Origin: Alentia gelatinosa
Taxonomy: Eukaryota; Annelida; Polychaeta; Phyllodocida; Polynoidae
NCBI GenBank assembly: GCA_950022655.1
Contig: OX465587.1
Span: forward strand, 27,221,716 to 27,285,715
DNA length: 64,000 nucleotides
Direction of reading: 5' to 3'
Part shown: piece after piece, positions 27,501 through 39,500 of the stretch
Position numbering within the stretch: position 1 is the first letter of the stretch
How the letters are laid out: each line of letters opens with the position of its first letter
The notes under the pieces: model-generated
Seen by the model: only the letters and a program-made list of their open reading frames with translations
The model's database searches: none
Told to the model about the DNA's origin: nothing
Made by a program: the position numbers and the translations under genes

Positions 27501-30500
27501 AGGATTTTAAAGTGGTAGAGACAAGGTATGGTAGATACTAAACTGAACTCAGGTCAGGTCGGCTATTCACTGCATTCGGCTAATGTCTTGCGTAGGACCT
27601 GCCATTCCTCTTGCACGACCTGCCCATTTTGCAATAAACACTAACACTACTAACTCTCATTCAGTTTCTACTAAGTACGAAGGAGTGTACCTTGTGTCGG
27701 AGAGGCACGATGCGTGACAGGAGCCCGATGAGGATGTCGGTGTACACGCTCCTCTCGTGGGCCTCGTCAATCACCACCGCGTTGTACTTGTTCAACAGAA
27801 AATCCTGAAAACCCAAGTTCTTAGTTATCAAGGTCGAACACACAAATGTGAGAATATGATGTTCAAACAGCCTGCTGTGGCATACTTTTCTAAATAATTT
27901 TAAAAACGTGCCATCGAAGAAAATATGGTGTGTACTTTTCAAAATTATGAAGGTTTATAATATCTAACATTTTCCCCCATAGATTTGGGAGAACATTGGG
28001 GTTTTTTTGTTGGTTTGATTTTAGGTCCAGTTAACCATTGCAGGTTCTCACCAGACTTTCTCAAGGTTCTTTTACACCACAAGGGTGGTGATCGAATCTA
28101 TGTAATGAATTTAGGTAGAAACCTCACCCCTACACATTTACCGAGGTGAGAGTTCTTTTACTTCCCCCATCACAGAGACATGGTATGAGAAGGATTGGCC
28201 TTTGATATAGCAGTAAATCTACTACTGCTGGGGGCGAAGGAGAAAAGTGGCTGCAGTGGGACCTGAATCAACAAAGTCTGACAACCTATTACAAGTCCAG
28301 TGCTCTTTACCACTGAGCTAACTCCCCACCATGGTCGAACATTGGGAACTCGTACTTGACATCCATGGAGTATTTTGAAAGAAATATTCAATGGGCATTG
28401 AAGTCACAAACATTGGCAAATCAGTCAGTGTTAGAGGCAAAATAAAACTTGAACTGCACTTGATCCGTAGTCACTGAAAATACACCTTTCATTTTGGTTT
28501 GCTTCACAATCTCACTCACTTTGCCTCGTGAGATTACTCCCCAACCAAAACTCATGGCGTATTTTCAATGGAACCAGCTCTCAATGCAGTTCCTTCTTAA
28601 TATTTCCCTGCATGTCTGCTACAAAGTACATGTAAATAGAATCCCGGTTTCCTGGCTCCCAGTCAAGGCAACCCTCACGGAATCTATTCAGGTTATTTAT
28701 CTGAGTATGTGGCTATGGTAATCACTGTTCAAGCTGCCACATCAAAATGACGGAGCAGTCGTCTGCTCGCGTTATTTATAGTCAGACCACTCGCTACCAA
28801 GGCGAAATTCACAAGAGAACAATGTGTATGGTGACGCCTGCTATTGGCAGTGTGACATCACGGCTCTGGGAGCTGTTTCCCTAGGTTGTTGTGAAGGAAA
28901 AGATGAAAAGATCAATTAAGTTGATTGAAACGTAGCACATTTTACTGATACAATCACCATCCATCTCATTGATTGTCTGTAACTGATCTACTTTCCATAA
29001 ATAAAACACTTTTAATTGAATTTGGAGCGCATCTGGGTTTGGACAGTATCTCATATCTAAACTTTATGAAGAAATAATTTACGCTATTTTTCCCCGTAAA
29101 GGGGAGCACCCCCTCAACACGGGGCATTTTTGCATACCTTTTGGACTTCTTTTAGCAGCACTCCGTCGGTGAGAAACTTGATCTTAGTGTCTGGCGTGAC
29201 GTTGCCTTCGTACCTGATTTGGTAGGACACTTCCCTGTGGATAAAGTGGAGAAATGTCAGTGTAGTTTGAACAGTCTTGCCCCTGTTTGGTGCCATACAC
29301 TAAGGGTATCACTCAAGGATGATAAAGTTTAATTACTAACAAGTAGTGCACAGCAGGGGCAAGGGTAAAATACCATTTCATAGCAATTTGAAGTCTATTG
29401 TTCTGTTACATTTACCATTCCATAATATAAAGCTTTTGTAATTAAAGCCGCTGTCGTGATTGAACATACAGAATTAGTTAATAATCGGTTACCATCCCAA
29501 TTATATTATTATTATTTTCTTGCGAACAAAGGTCTTACAATGCTTCTGGTGGTCACCAATAAATAAATTGACGCATAATCGAACAGTTTTCTATGATAAA
29601 TTTGAGTAGAGTTACACAAACTTATACAGATTTCCCTTGAAAATACCAGAGAATAAAGAAAAATTTACTTGGAAGTGAGATTCATCTCATGTGCAACACG
29701 TTTGGACATGGAGATGGCAGCGACACGACGAGGTTCTGTCACTGCAATAATTCCTGCTCCGCTACTGAAATAAATACAACATTTCACGTATAACTCATAC
29801 GCTGTGTCACGTTATGTGAGGTTCTGTCACTGAAATAATTCCCGCGTCACTACTGAAATAAATACAACACTTCACGTATAACTCATACGTTAGGCTCTAT
29901 ACGTTCATAATTAATAGATCAGGGATGACAGCTGGAGTCGTGAAAAAACTAGGAAATTTTTATCATGTGGAAATTACTGCCTCAGAGAGACTGAGAAAAC
30001 ATGGTTGCTGATCATATAATGGGGATGGGGTGTGTGGCGAGGTTTAAACCACTGTATTCTACCCCTAATAAAAACACCACAGGCTTAATGTTGGATTTGG
30101 TTATGTCACGGGTGTGACATAAAGTGTTGTTTATGTCATTACTTTCTAATATTCAAAAATGGTGGAAACAGGGTAGGATAAAATTTAGACGCCACTCGTT
30201 TGAGTTTGAGTTCATTTATGTCACTCATTGTGGTTGCTCCGTAATGTCACGAGTAAAAGACTCAATGAGTCAACACGATGAGTACATAAATAAACTCATA
30301 CTCAAACTCGTGACGTCACTTGGTATTATTGGTGTAGACGAGGTTCAGTTTACATTATCTTAGTTTTACACAAGGGAAAAAATTGTTACTACATGTACCT
30401 GGAAATATAAATAAGGATTTCCTTGGAAAAGTGGAAAACTGACATCAGATACTTCGTATTAGGTGGAAAATAAAGAGGAGTAACTGACTGTGCGTAACTG

Positions 30501-33500
30501 GCCTCGTAGAGGAACAGTGGCACCTGCATTTGTGATGTTTCAGTATTTTCTAGTGAAAAAGCCGTACCCTACTGAGTAGGATGCTGCATTCCGTATCCCA
30601 CTGAGTATGGACCTGTAGGCTCTATATGTTTATTATAGATACTTTAGGTGGGTAATGTTTGTTTGTGATTTAATGTCCCAGGGGACCCTGAGGGTATATA
30701 TGGATCAGCAATGATTTAAGCTTTTCATTTTCGTAGACATCTTTCAGTCAATTCTTTTCAATGTTTTCAAATATTTCATAAACAATCAAAGAGATTTGTC
30801 TCTTTCAAAAATCTGATGATATCTTTCTTCAAACAACATTTTCATGTTGTTACTATTTTCCAAGTACTTTCTTCTATTTTCTTGTACCTGTTGACAGTTA
30901 AGCAGGATATGCTGAACAGTTATGAGTACATTGCCTGCTTGGCATAATGGGAGATTTTCCCCTTTCAGGAGGTATTCGTAAGTCTAGAGTGACCTATTTT
31001 CAGACGGGTCAAATTTTCAGGTGAGTAATAAAAAGCGGTGACTCACTGTGCATAACCAGCTTCGTAGAGGAATTGTGGCACCTGCGTGGTCTTTCCAGAC
31101 CCCGTCTCCCCACACACGATGACAACGGGGTGCGCGCGCACCGCCTCCATCACTTCCTGCTCTTCGGACAGGATGGGCAGTTTGAGACGCTGCTCCTGTA
31201 CCTCATCCGTGCGGCTCACTGCCACGTTCACCGCTGGCTGGGCCGGTGTTGACGTGCTGCCCGGACTGACCACCGGCTGGGCGGGGGTCTCGGTGGCCGG
31301 GGCTGGCTTACCATGACCCTCACTCGCTGCGGGAACCGCTTCTTCGTCCTCTTCACTCACCTCCTCCTCTTTTGCATCTGAAGTCTCCGACTCTTCCTCG
31401 GACTCTGAGTCTGCCTCAGAGGACTCCTCATCCTCAGAGGAGGTAATTTCATGTTCCGCAACCGGTTGTTTTTTCTGTTTCTTGTTGCTACCTGCAATGG
31501 CGTTGACCTTGACCATACCAGCCGGAGTCTCTTCAATGACAAGTTTCCTGTGGGTAGCAAAATACAGGAGCTGGTGTTAAAGGGAGCCAAAGTGTGTCCA
31601 CTCAAACCATAGATACCCATGCTCAAAGAGGGCTGTTTAGTGTATATTCATTGGAACCAATCAGATCTTGTCAAACTGATGCTAAAAATAGAACAACAAA
31701 TCATGTTATCCCTTTCACCACCCAGCTAGGAAATATCTGATGTGCTCCCTTTGACCATCACAGAACTATGGTTCCGATGAATACGCACTTGACAGTGATG
31801 GAGAACACCATTTGCGGAGGCCAGTAAGAACGAGGCTTAGTGCTAAAGCTCTGACGGTACGAGGCTAGAATTTCGTTTTGGGTCTCATTTGCTACTATAC
31901 TTTACTACAATCGTCTCTGAAGAGGTTTGTAACAAAGTTACGGCGACAGTTGTTGAGTGTATGAAAAATATGCATTTAAAAGATTGGAGAATGAGACATA
32001 TAATCTCAAACACAATTAGTAAAATTACTGAGTTTTGATGATATAAACTCACCGCTTGTATTTGCCGGAGTAGACCTCAGTGGTAGAAGTGAGCAGAGCT
32101 ACCTCTGCGGGTGTGGCCTGGACATCGGCGAGTTTCTCAAGTATCTCGGCGCGCTGCAAAAAATGTGCTCAGTATAAAGAACACATATATCTCTGTGTAC
32201 TGCAATCTGTACACCCAATATAGGGCACATAGCTATTGTGCTATGGAAGTGGCCATCTTGCCCACCAAACGCCATCCAAAAGACTAGGTGGCAATGGATT
32301 TTATCAAAAATATTAATTTGGGCTTGCCATGGGGGAATTGTTTTCCTTGTCTCAAAATTATCTATAGATTATAACAACTGATAACGGTGGTTGCCCCTCC
32401 CCTCAACTACATTGACGCTATCTTACTATTTCCTGGCAGTTGATGGCAGGACTAGCAATCACTCTGTGCCCTATACGGGACACGTAGCATATGTATATCT
32501 CGGCGTGCTGCAATCAATATGCTCATGATTTGGATCTGCGTGGTCATATTCTCTGTGTAGATGACTGACTTTTTCGACTAATCATTAGAATATATCTTGT
32601 AAACGATTAGAAATTTGAAGTAAGTGCCATGCATTGTTTACAAAAAATGGTTCCTATACTGCCTGTCAGGTGGCAGAATCTATTCAGTAGCGATCTGTAG
32701 ACTCCATAGGTTTAATATGGAGACTCCGTATTAGGTGGGTAATACACACTCCCTATAGGTTTAGTATGGAGACTGTATTAGGTGGATAATATACACCCCC
32801 TTTAGGTTTAGTATGGAGACTCTGTACTAGGTGGGTAATAAAGAACACGAAAAACATGTCTCTGATTTTAGCAAAAGAGAATAAATACATGTATAAATTA
32901 AAGCATATTTGTACACATACATAGAAATCTATTTGTACTTCTAAGTAGAAGCTCCATTCAGTTCCTTTCTTACAGTTACAATATGATCGTCTGAACTATA
33001 TCAGTTTTGTTCTTGATGTCCTGACTTGATTACCTTAGCCTTCTTCGTCCGTCGTTCCACCACTTTCTGGAGCCTCTTGCGCTCTTTCTTTGTCAGTCGT
33101 TTCACTGTCGGTTCTTGTGAGCCTTTCACTTTGGTCTTTCTTTTCTTGGATGGCAGGACAAGCACGTTACTCTCATCGTTAGAGTCGACCACGTCATTGA
33201 CGATTCCTTCAAGTTTGATCTGCAAATGATACTCTGGATGTAGTTTAAGGATGACCGCACATATCAGATCGCTGATGCATGATCGGGAATTATTTACAGA
33301 AAAGTATTTAAAAACACAAAACCGTACCCACCTGTCAAAAATAAATAAACTGAAAAATGAAATACGGAGTTCGATCAGGCAGGCAAAGTCAGAGCTATTC
33401 AGGAAGACACTTGACGAAAATATGAGCAATCCGAAAAAACTATGGCACGAAATAAATAAAATCAGCAACCCTAAAACAGCCGCCCAAACACCCACGTTCA

Positions 33501-36500
33501 TTGACCCAACTACTAAACAACCTATGCCGCAGGCACAATCGGCTGATTACCTGAACTGTCACTTCGCTGGGGTAGGTGAAGCACTTGCAGATGCTCACAG
33601 CCGAAGAAAAGTAGAGCGAGCCCAAATGAGTGACAGTCATAGCGAGCCAAATGAGCAGCATGAGACTGAATCCGTCTCAGACCTGACTAACGCCCCTCCC
33701 GACTTAATCGTCGAAAGGGACTTTGTGTTTAAATGTATTAAGGAATTATCAGTGGGAAAGTCCTCCGGATATGAAAATATTCGTACATCAGTGCTAAAGG
33801 AATTCCTCTTTATGAATCTAGATCTCATGACACATCTGTATCAGAAATGTTTTGACATGGGTGTCTTCCCGCGTTCCTGGAAGCTAGCTAGAATAACCCC
33901 CCTACCTAAGAGCGACTTGCTGTCCAATCCAAACAACTGGAGACCAATAAGCCTCTTGCCGGTTCCTGGTAAGCTTTGTGAAAAGGTCTTTCACGCATAT
34001 TTGTCCAACCATTTAGAGCAAAATGATCTTTTGTCAGACAAGCAGTTTGGCTTCCGCAAAGCGTGGGGCACTATTGACGCTGTATACTCTTTTGTAAACG
34101 AGCTGTACTATGCCAGAGATCAGGGGCTTTTGACAGGGGCCATCTATGTAGATCTGTGCAAGGCCTTTGACAGCGTTCATCATGGTCTGCTTGTTGACAA
34201 AACTTGACATCTTGGTTTGTCAAATAGTCACATAAACTGGATAGAATCTTATCTTGCTGAACGGAAACAGTACACCAAATTATCTGACCAAACTTCGTGC
34301 AAAATGGATATCAAATATGGCGTGCCCCAGGGATCGGTCTTGGGGCTGCTTTTATTTGTGTATTATATAAATGACATGGAGAAGGTCTTGAACAGTGTCA
34401 AGTTCTTTTTATATGCCGACGACCTTGTGATGTTTGTCTCCGGTAATGATCATAAAAAAATAGCGAATACCCTACAAGGGGAGCTCGACCGCATCATGGA
34501 CTGGTGTGAACTAAATGTTTTAACCGTAAACACACAAAAAACGGCTGGTATCTCGCACCTAACAGAAAGAAAAAAGTATTGATTACTGAAAAAGTTGATA
34601 TATATTGCAGACTAACAAAACTTGAAACTGTAGACGCATACTGCTATCTGGGAATTGTCCTCAACTCATCACTAAATTTTGACAAGCAGGTAAGAAATGT
34701 CATAAAAAAGGTATGTCATAAAATTTTAAAGTTTAATAGAGTTAGATATCTTATGACAAAAACTGTTGCTATCAAGTTTTACAAACAAGCCATATTGCCT
34801 GTGTTTGATTATTCCTCCTTGTTTATCGAAGGTGCAACCAAAGATAATTTGGCAAAGTTACAGCGTATACAAAACAAAGCACTGCGTATTTGCCTGAATG
34901 ATCGAACTATGACTTTGTCCACAAGACAACTGCATGAAAAAACCAGTGTACCCACTTTATCTCAGCGTAGGGAAGAACTTTTGATGGGCTATATGAGGAA
35001 GCAGTATATGGCCACATGCGACGACACCATGGAATGTGGGAGGTCAGATATGGATGCTGCACGTCAACTTAGATCTCATGATCAACGTCTATTCAAAATG
35101 ACTAGGCCTCGATGCGAGTTTTTCAAAAAATCGCCTAGCTACAGGGGAAGGTCGAGCTGGAACAAGCTCCCAGAGGACATTAAGTCAGCACCCAGCAAAG
35201 CTATTTTTAAGCAAAGTATTAAGAAACACACTTATACCATAAACTGAATATGAATCCAGAATCGCATTACAGATATCTATTATACTGCTCCCTTAGACTG
35301 ATCTCGATGTAGGCATGAACTCGCCCACCATGTCACTTTTTCTTCTGTAGCATATCGTGAGTTTGATAATCTCCCATGTAACCAGTCGGTATCAGTCTGT
35401 AAAATTTCATACTTCACACTCATTATCACCTTATATCACCGTCGCACCATGTAGTTAATATTATTATACTATATCATATTAAATAAATTACCGTAATGTC
35501 AACGGATTGAAATGTAACAAGACATGAACCTTGTAAGCACAATGGAAGACTGCCTTGCTAGGCGAATTGTTTGCTAATAAAAAAACCAAAAAAAACAAAT
35601 TATTACATATACAGGATTAGCTACTTGGAAGTATGAGGTTATCCATCTTTTTGAATAAATTAAACTCACAAATTGCCATATTAACGGGTATAACAATAGG
35701 AGCTATTTCTTTGTTCTATAGCAAAAGGGACTATTTTCCCCGTATACCATGGTTTTGAGGCTGTATACCACAGTTGTGGTATCTGACGGGTTTTATATAA
35801 CGGGTCGTGGTTTACTGAGTCCCCGACATTTTCAATGGGGTCTTTGTATACCATGGATAATAAAAATTAGCACCTGACCACTTACCACTATAAGTAAGTC
35901 TTACTTCACTTAGACGGACAAGCCCCTGGATCAACATGTTTCCACTTTCCAAGTTTTGATATGAAGCTAAAAATGTTTTTTTCTTATAGTAGCACCAAAT
36001 GATGGGAATTTACAGAAAGCAAACATTTCCTCAGCATTCCCTCACCTGGGAACCTCCAGGAATAGTTTATTTTGGTACCAATATAAATGTATAAAGGTCA
36101 CCGCTACTAGTCCGAGAGGCTCCGACTGTCAAGCGGTGCAGACAGTGAGAGAGCAGTCCCATAGAGCCCTAGGCTAACTGGTCGACCAGATTGGTACATC
36201 TCAGCTCAGCAACCGTTTTCCTTATAAATATAGGTTGAATCTTTCTGATTTTGTGGTAGACAGTTTCCTGAGGGAAAATGCAGTAATATGACTACCTTTG
36301 CATTAGTTCTAACTAATAGAACAGCCAGTGTTTGTAAAATCCATGTCAATGCATTCTGCAAGCACCAAAATTAACAAAATGGCGGTTTCAAAAGTGCAGC
36401 ACATCTCACACACGGGAATTGCCAGGAAGCAGTTTATCAAATATTGCCGACTTGAGCTGGAGGTGTTGAAATGTGGTTAAATGAGTTGTACAAAAAGGCT

Positions 36501-39500
36501 CCTGAAAGTAACAGAAAAGGAACAAAACAGAATTTTCATCATCAAAAAGGAATTATTATACATCTCTGAAGGTTAGGGAGCATAAACATGCACTGACATT
36601 GACAGCCCTTTTGCCCCAGTGCCAGTGGAAGCATTGACTTAGTCCGAGAAACTTTGACTGCCCGGCGGACAGTCAGAGAGCATACACTTTTTCCCATAGT
36701 ACAGAAAAGCACCTCCTTGGTTCTAAGTAATCCTTTCAATGTCAGTGCATGTTCATGCACCCTTACCTTCAGAAATGTATAATAAATTCTTTTCGATTGA
36801 AGAAACTCCTCATTTGTTCTTTTGTGGCACTTATTGGAGCCTTTTTGTACAACTCATTTCACCACTTCCAACTCATGTCGGCCATATTTGATTAACTGGT
36901 TCCTGGCATGCCGCTGTATGGGATCATATGTGCATTTGAAACCAATATCTTCTAAATTCTCCCGCCTGCAGAATGCACTGACATGGATTTTACAAACACA
37001 TGGCTGTTCTATTATTTAGAACTAATGCAAATGTAGGAAAATACTGTTATTTTATTGCATTTTGTCTCAGAAAGCTGTCTCCCACATAATTAGAAACATC
37101 CCACATCTATTTAAATATGCTAAACGCCTGCTGGTCTGAGATGTACCAATCTGGTCGACCAGTTTGCCTTGAGCTCTATGGGTGTGCTCTCTGACTATTC
37201 GCAGTACCGCTAACACTAACAGTCAGAGCCTCTCGGACTAGCATTGACTAGCGTGTTTACCGCGGGTGGGTTTAGAGCGTGACAGCGGCCGTTTTCGCAC
37301 TCGCGGCCAACTGCGTATCGGGAAATGGCAAATATCAATATGTCTCCTTTGAGTAATCAAAATATAAACTTACGTTCTGTCTTCTACATGTCCCTAGCTA
37401 TCTACTGCTTTTTATCCCGAGCTTCTACGATCATTTTCCGCGACGTTATGACGCGATGTGTACAGAGTATTTTGCTGCCAAGCGGCACTTGGTCACGTGA
37501 CCAAAAACGGCACACACAAAAACGGAAAACGACGCACGTTTGTGCGATTGTGACGTCATCAAAAACGGGAATGGTTGACGTCTGGCCTACTTAGACTAAA
37601 TGGACTTCACCTTGGGTTCTATTTATAGTTCAAACCAGGTTTCTAGTCTCAGTAGAACCGTTGGTGCGATGTTGCAAACATAATCTACATCTTAAATGTA
37701 TGAGACCCATAGAGTTCATTCTGGTGGCACCCGGATTTATAATCTGTAAGTGTTCTTCTTTCATTTGATATCTGGTTTGGAAATGTGGGACATATATTAG
37801 TTTATTGGGAATTTGTTTGAAGTTGGGTAGGTTGCATTATTCTGGTGCAGATTGCGACGTCACGTTTTAGTGCTGAGTCTATGGGCATGACGTTCTGTGA
37901 CGTTTTTGTAGCTGTTGCTATGCACTAATCCAAACTAAATCAGCTATAACTTCCTAAATCCTAGGAATTTGTTTTGGTGGCAGTCAGTTTCAACATCTAG
38001 ATGAAATCATCTAATGAATGGTGATAGTTCAAAGGAGATAGAAAAGTTTTTATTGCTATGGAAATTTAGTTGAAAATGGCCATGTCATTTTACAAAGTAA
38101 AGAAATTGGGTGAAGACTACCATATCAAGTGCAGTGTATCAGAAAATAGGTTTACACATAAATAACAATCTCATACGGGGTGGGGTGGGGAGAGCAATAA
38201 TATATTTCAGTATTCTGTTTATTATTGGATTCTTTTCTTTTAGGCTGGGGGGGGGGGGGGGTCTTCTTTTTTTTCCTTTTTTTTTGGGGGGGGGGGGGGG
38301 GGGGTGGCTTTATTCAGTATTTCCAAGAGGGGCAAATCTTTTGTATTTCCATTGGGGGCCAACTTTCTTTCATTATTCCCATTGAGTGGGGTGGGGGTGT
38401 CTTTTTTTCTTTAGGGGGGGGGGGCTAATTTTTCCCGTCCGCCCCCCCCCCCCCCTGTAATTTCAAGCAGGGGCTTTTCCATGCTGAGCACAAATATTTC
38501 TGGTGAAGGGGGAAACTTCTTTCAGTACAGTAAATCTGGGCCACCCCTCTCATGGGGGACCCCTATTATGGGGACAGTTTGCTAGGAACGGAAAAATGTT
38601 CCCTGTATTAAGAGTTTATTTTAACCCTGCTTAAGGGGTCACCCCACTTAAGGAGTCACCCCGCATAAGGAGTCACCCCGCATAAGGAGTCAATCCGCTG
38701 AAGGGGTCACCCCGCTTAAGGGTTCACCCCGCTGAAGGGGTCACCCCGCTGAAGGGGTCACCCCGCATAAGGAGTCACCCTGCTGAAGGGATCACCCCGC
38801 TGAAGGGGTCACCCCGCATAAGGGGTCACCCCGCTGAAGGGGTCACCCCGCTGAAGGGGTCACCCCGCATAAGGGGTCACCCCGCTTAAGGGGTCAATCC
38901 GCTGAAGGGGTCACCCCACTGAAGGGGTCACTCCGCCGAAGGGGTCACTCAGCCAAAGGGGTCACCCAGCATAAGGGGTCACCCCGCATAAGGGGTCAAT
39001 CCGCTGAAGGGGTCAATCCGCATAAGGGGTCACCCAGCATAAGGGGTCACCCCATATAAGGGGTCACCCCGCTTAAGGGGTCACCCCGCATAAGGAGTCA
39101 CCCTGCATAAGGAGTCAATCCGCTGAAGGGGTCACCCGCTTAAGTGTTTACCCCGCTGAAGGGGTCACCCCGCATAAGGGGTCACCCTGCTGAAGGGATC
39201 ACCCCGCTGAAGGGGTCACCCTGCTGAAGGGGTCACCCTGCATAAGGGGTCACCCAGCTTAAGGGGTCAATCCGCTGAAGGGGTCAACCCGCATAAAGGG
39301 GTCACCCCGCTGAAGGGGTCACTCCGCCGAAGGGGTCACTCTGCATAAGGGGTCACCCAGCATAAGGGGTCACCCCATATAAGGGATCACCCCGCTGAAG
39401 GGGTCACCCCGCTTAAGGGTTCACCCCACTTAAGGGGTCACACCGCTGAAGGGGTCAATCCGCATAAGGGGTCACCCCGCTGAAGGGGTCACTCCGCCGA

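Noticed and set aside
33251..35247. Host gene antisense to DHX37
   Set aside because: RT motifs, 5' truncation, A-rich tail and broken frame show a dead LINE.
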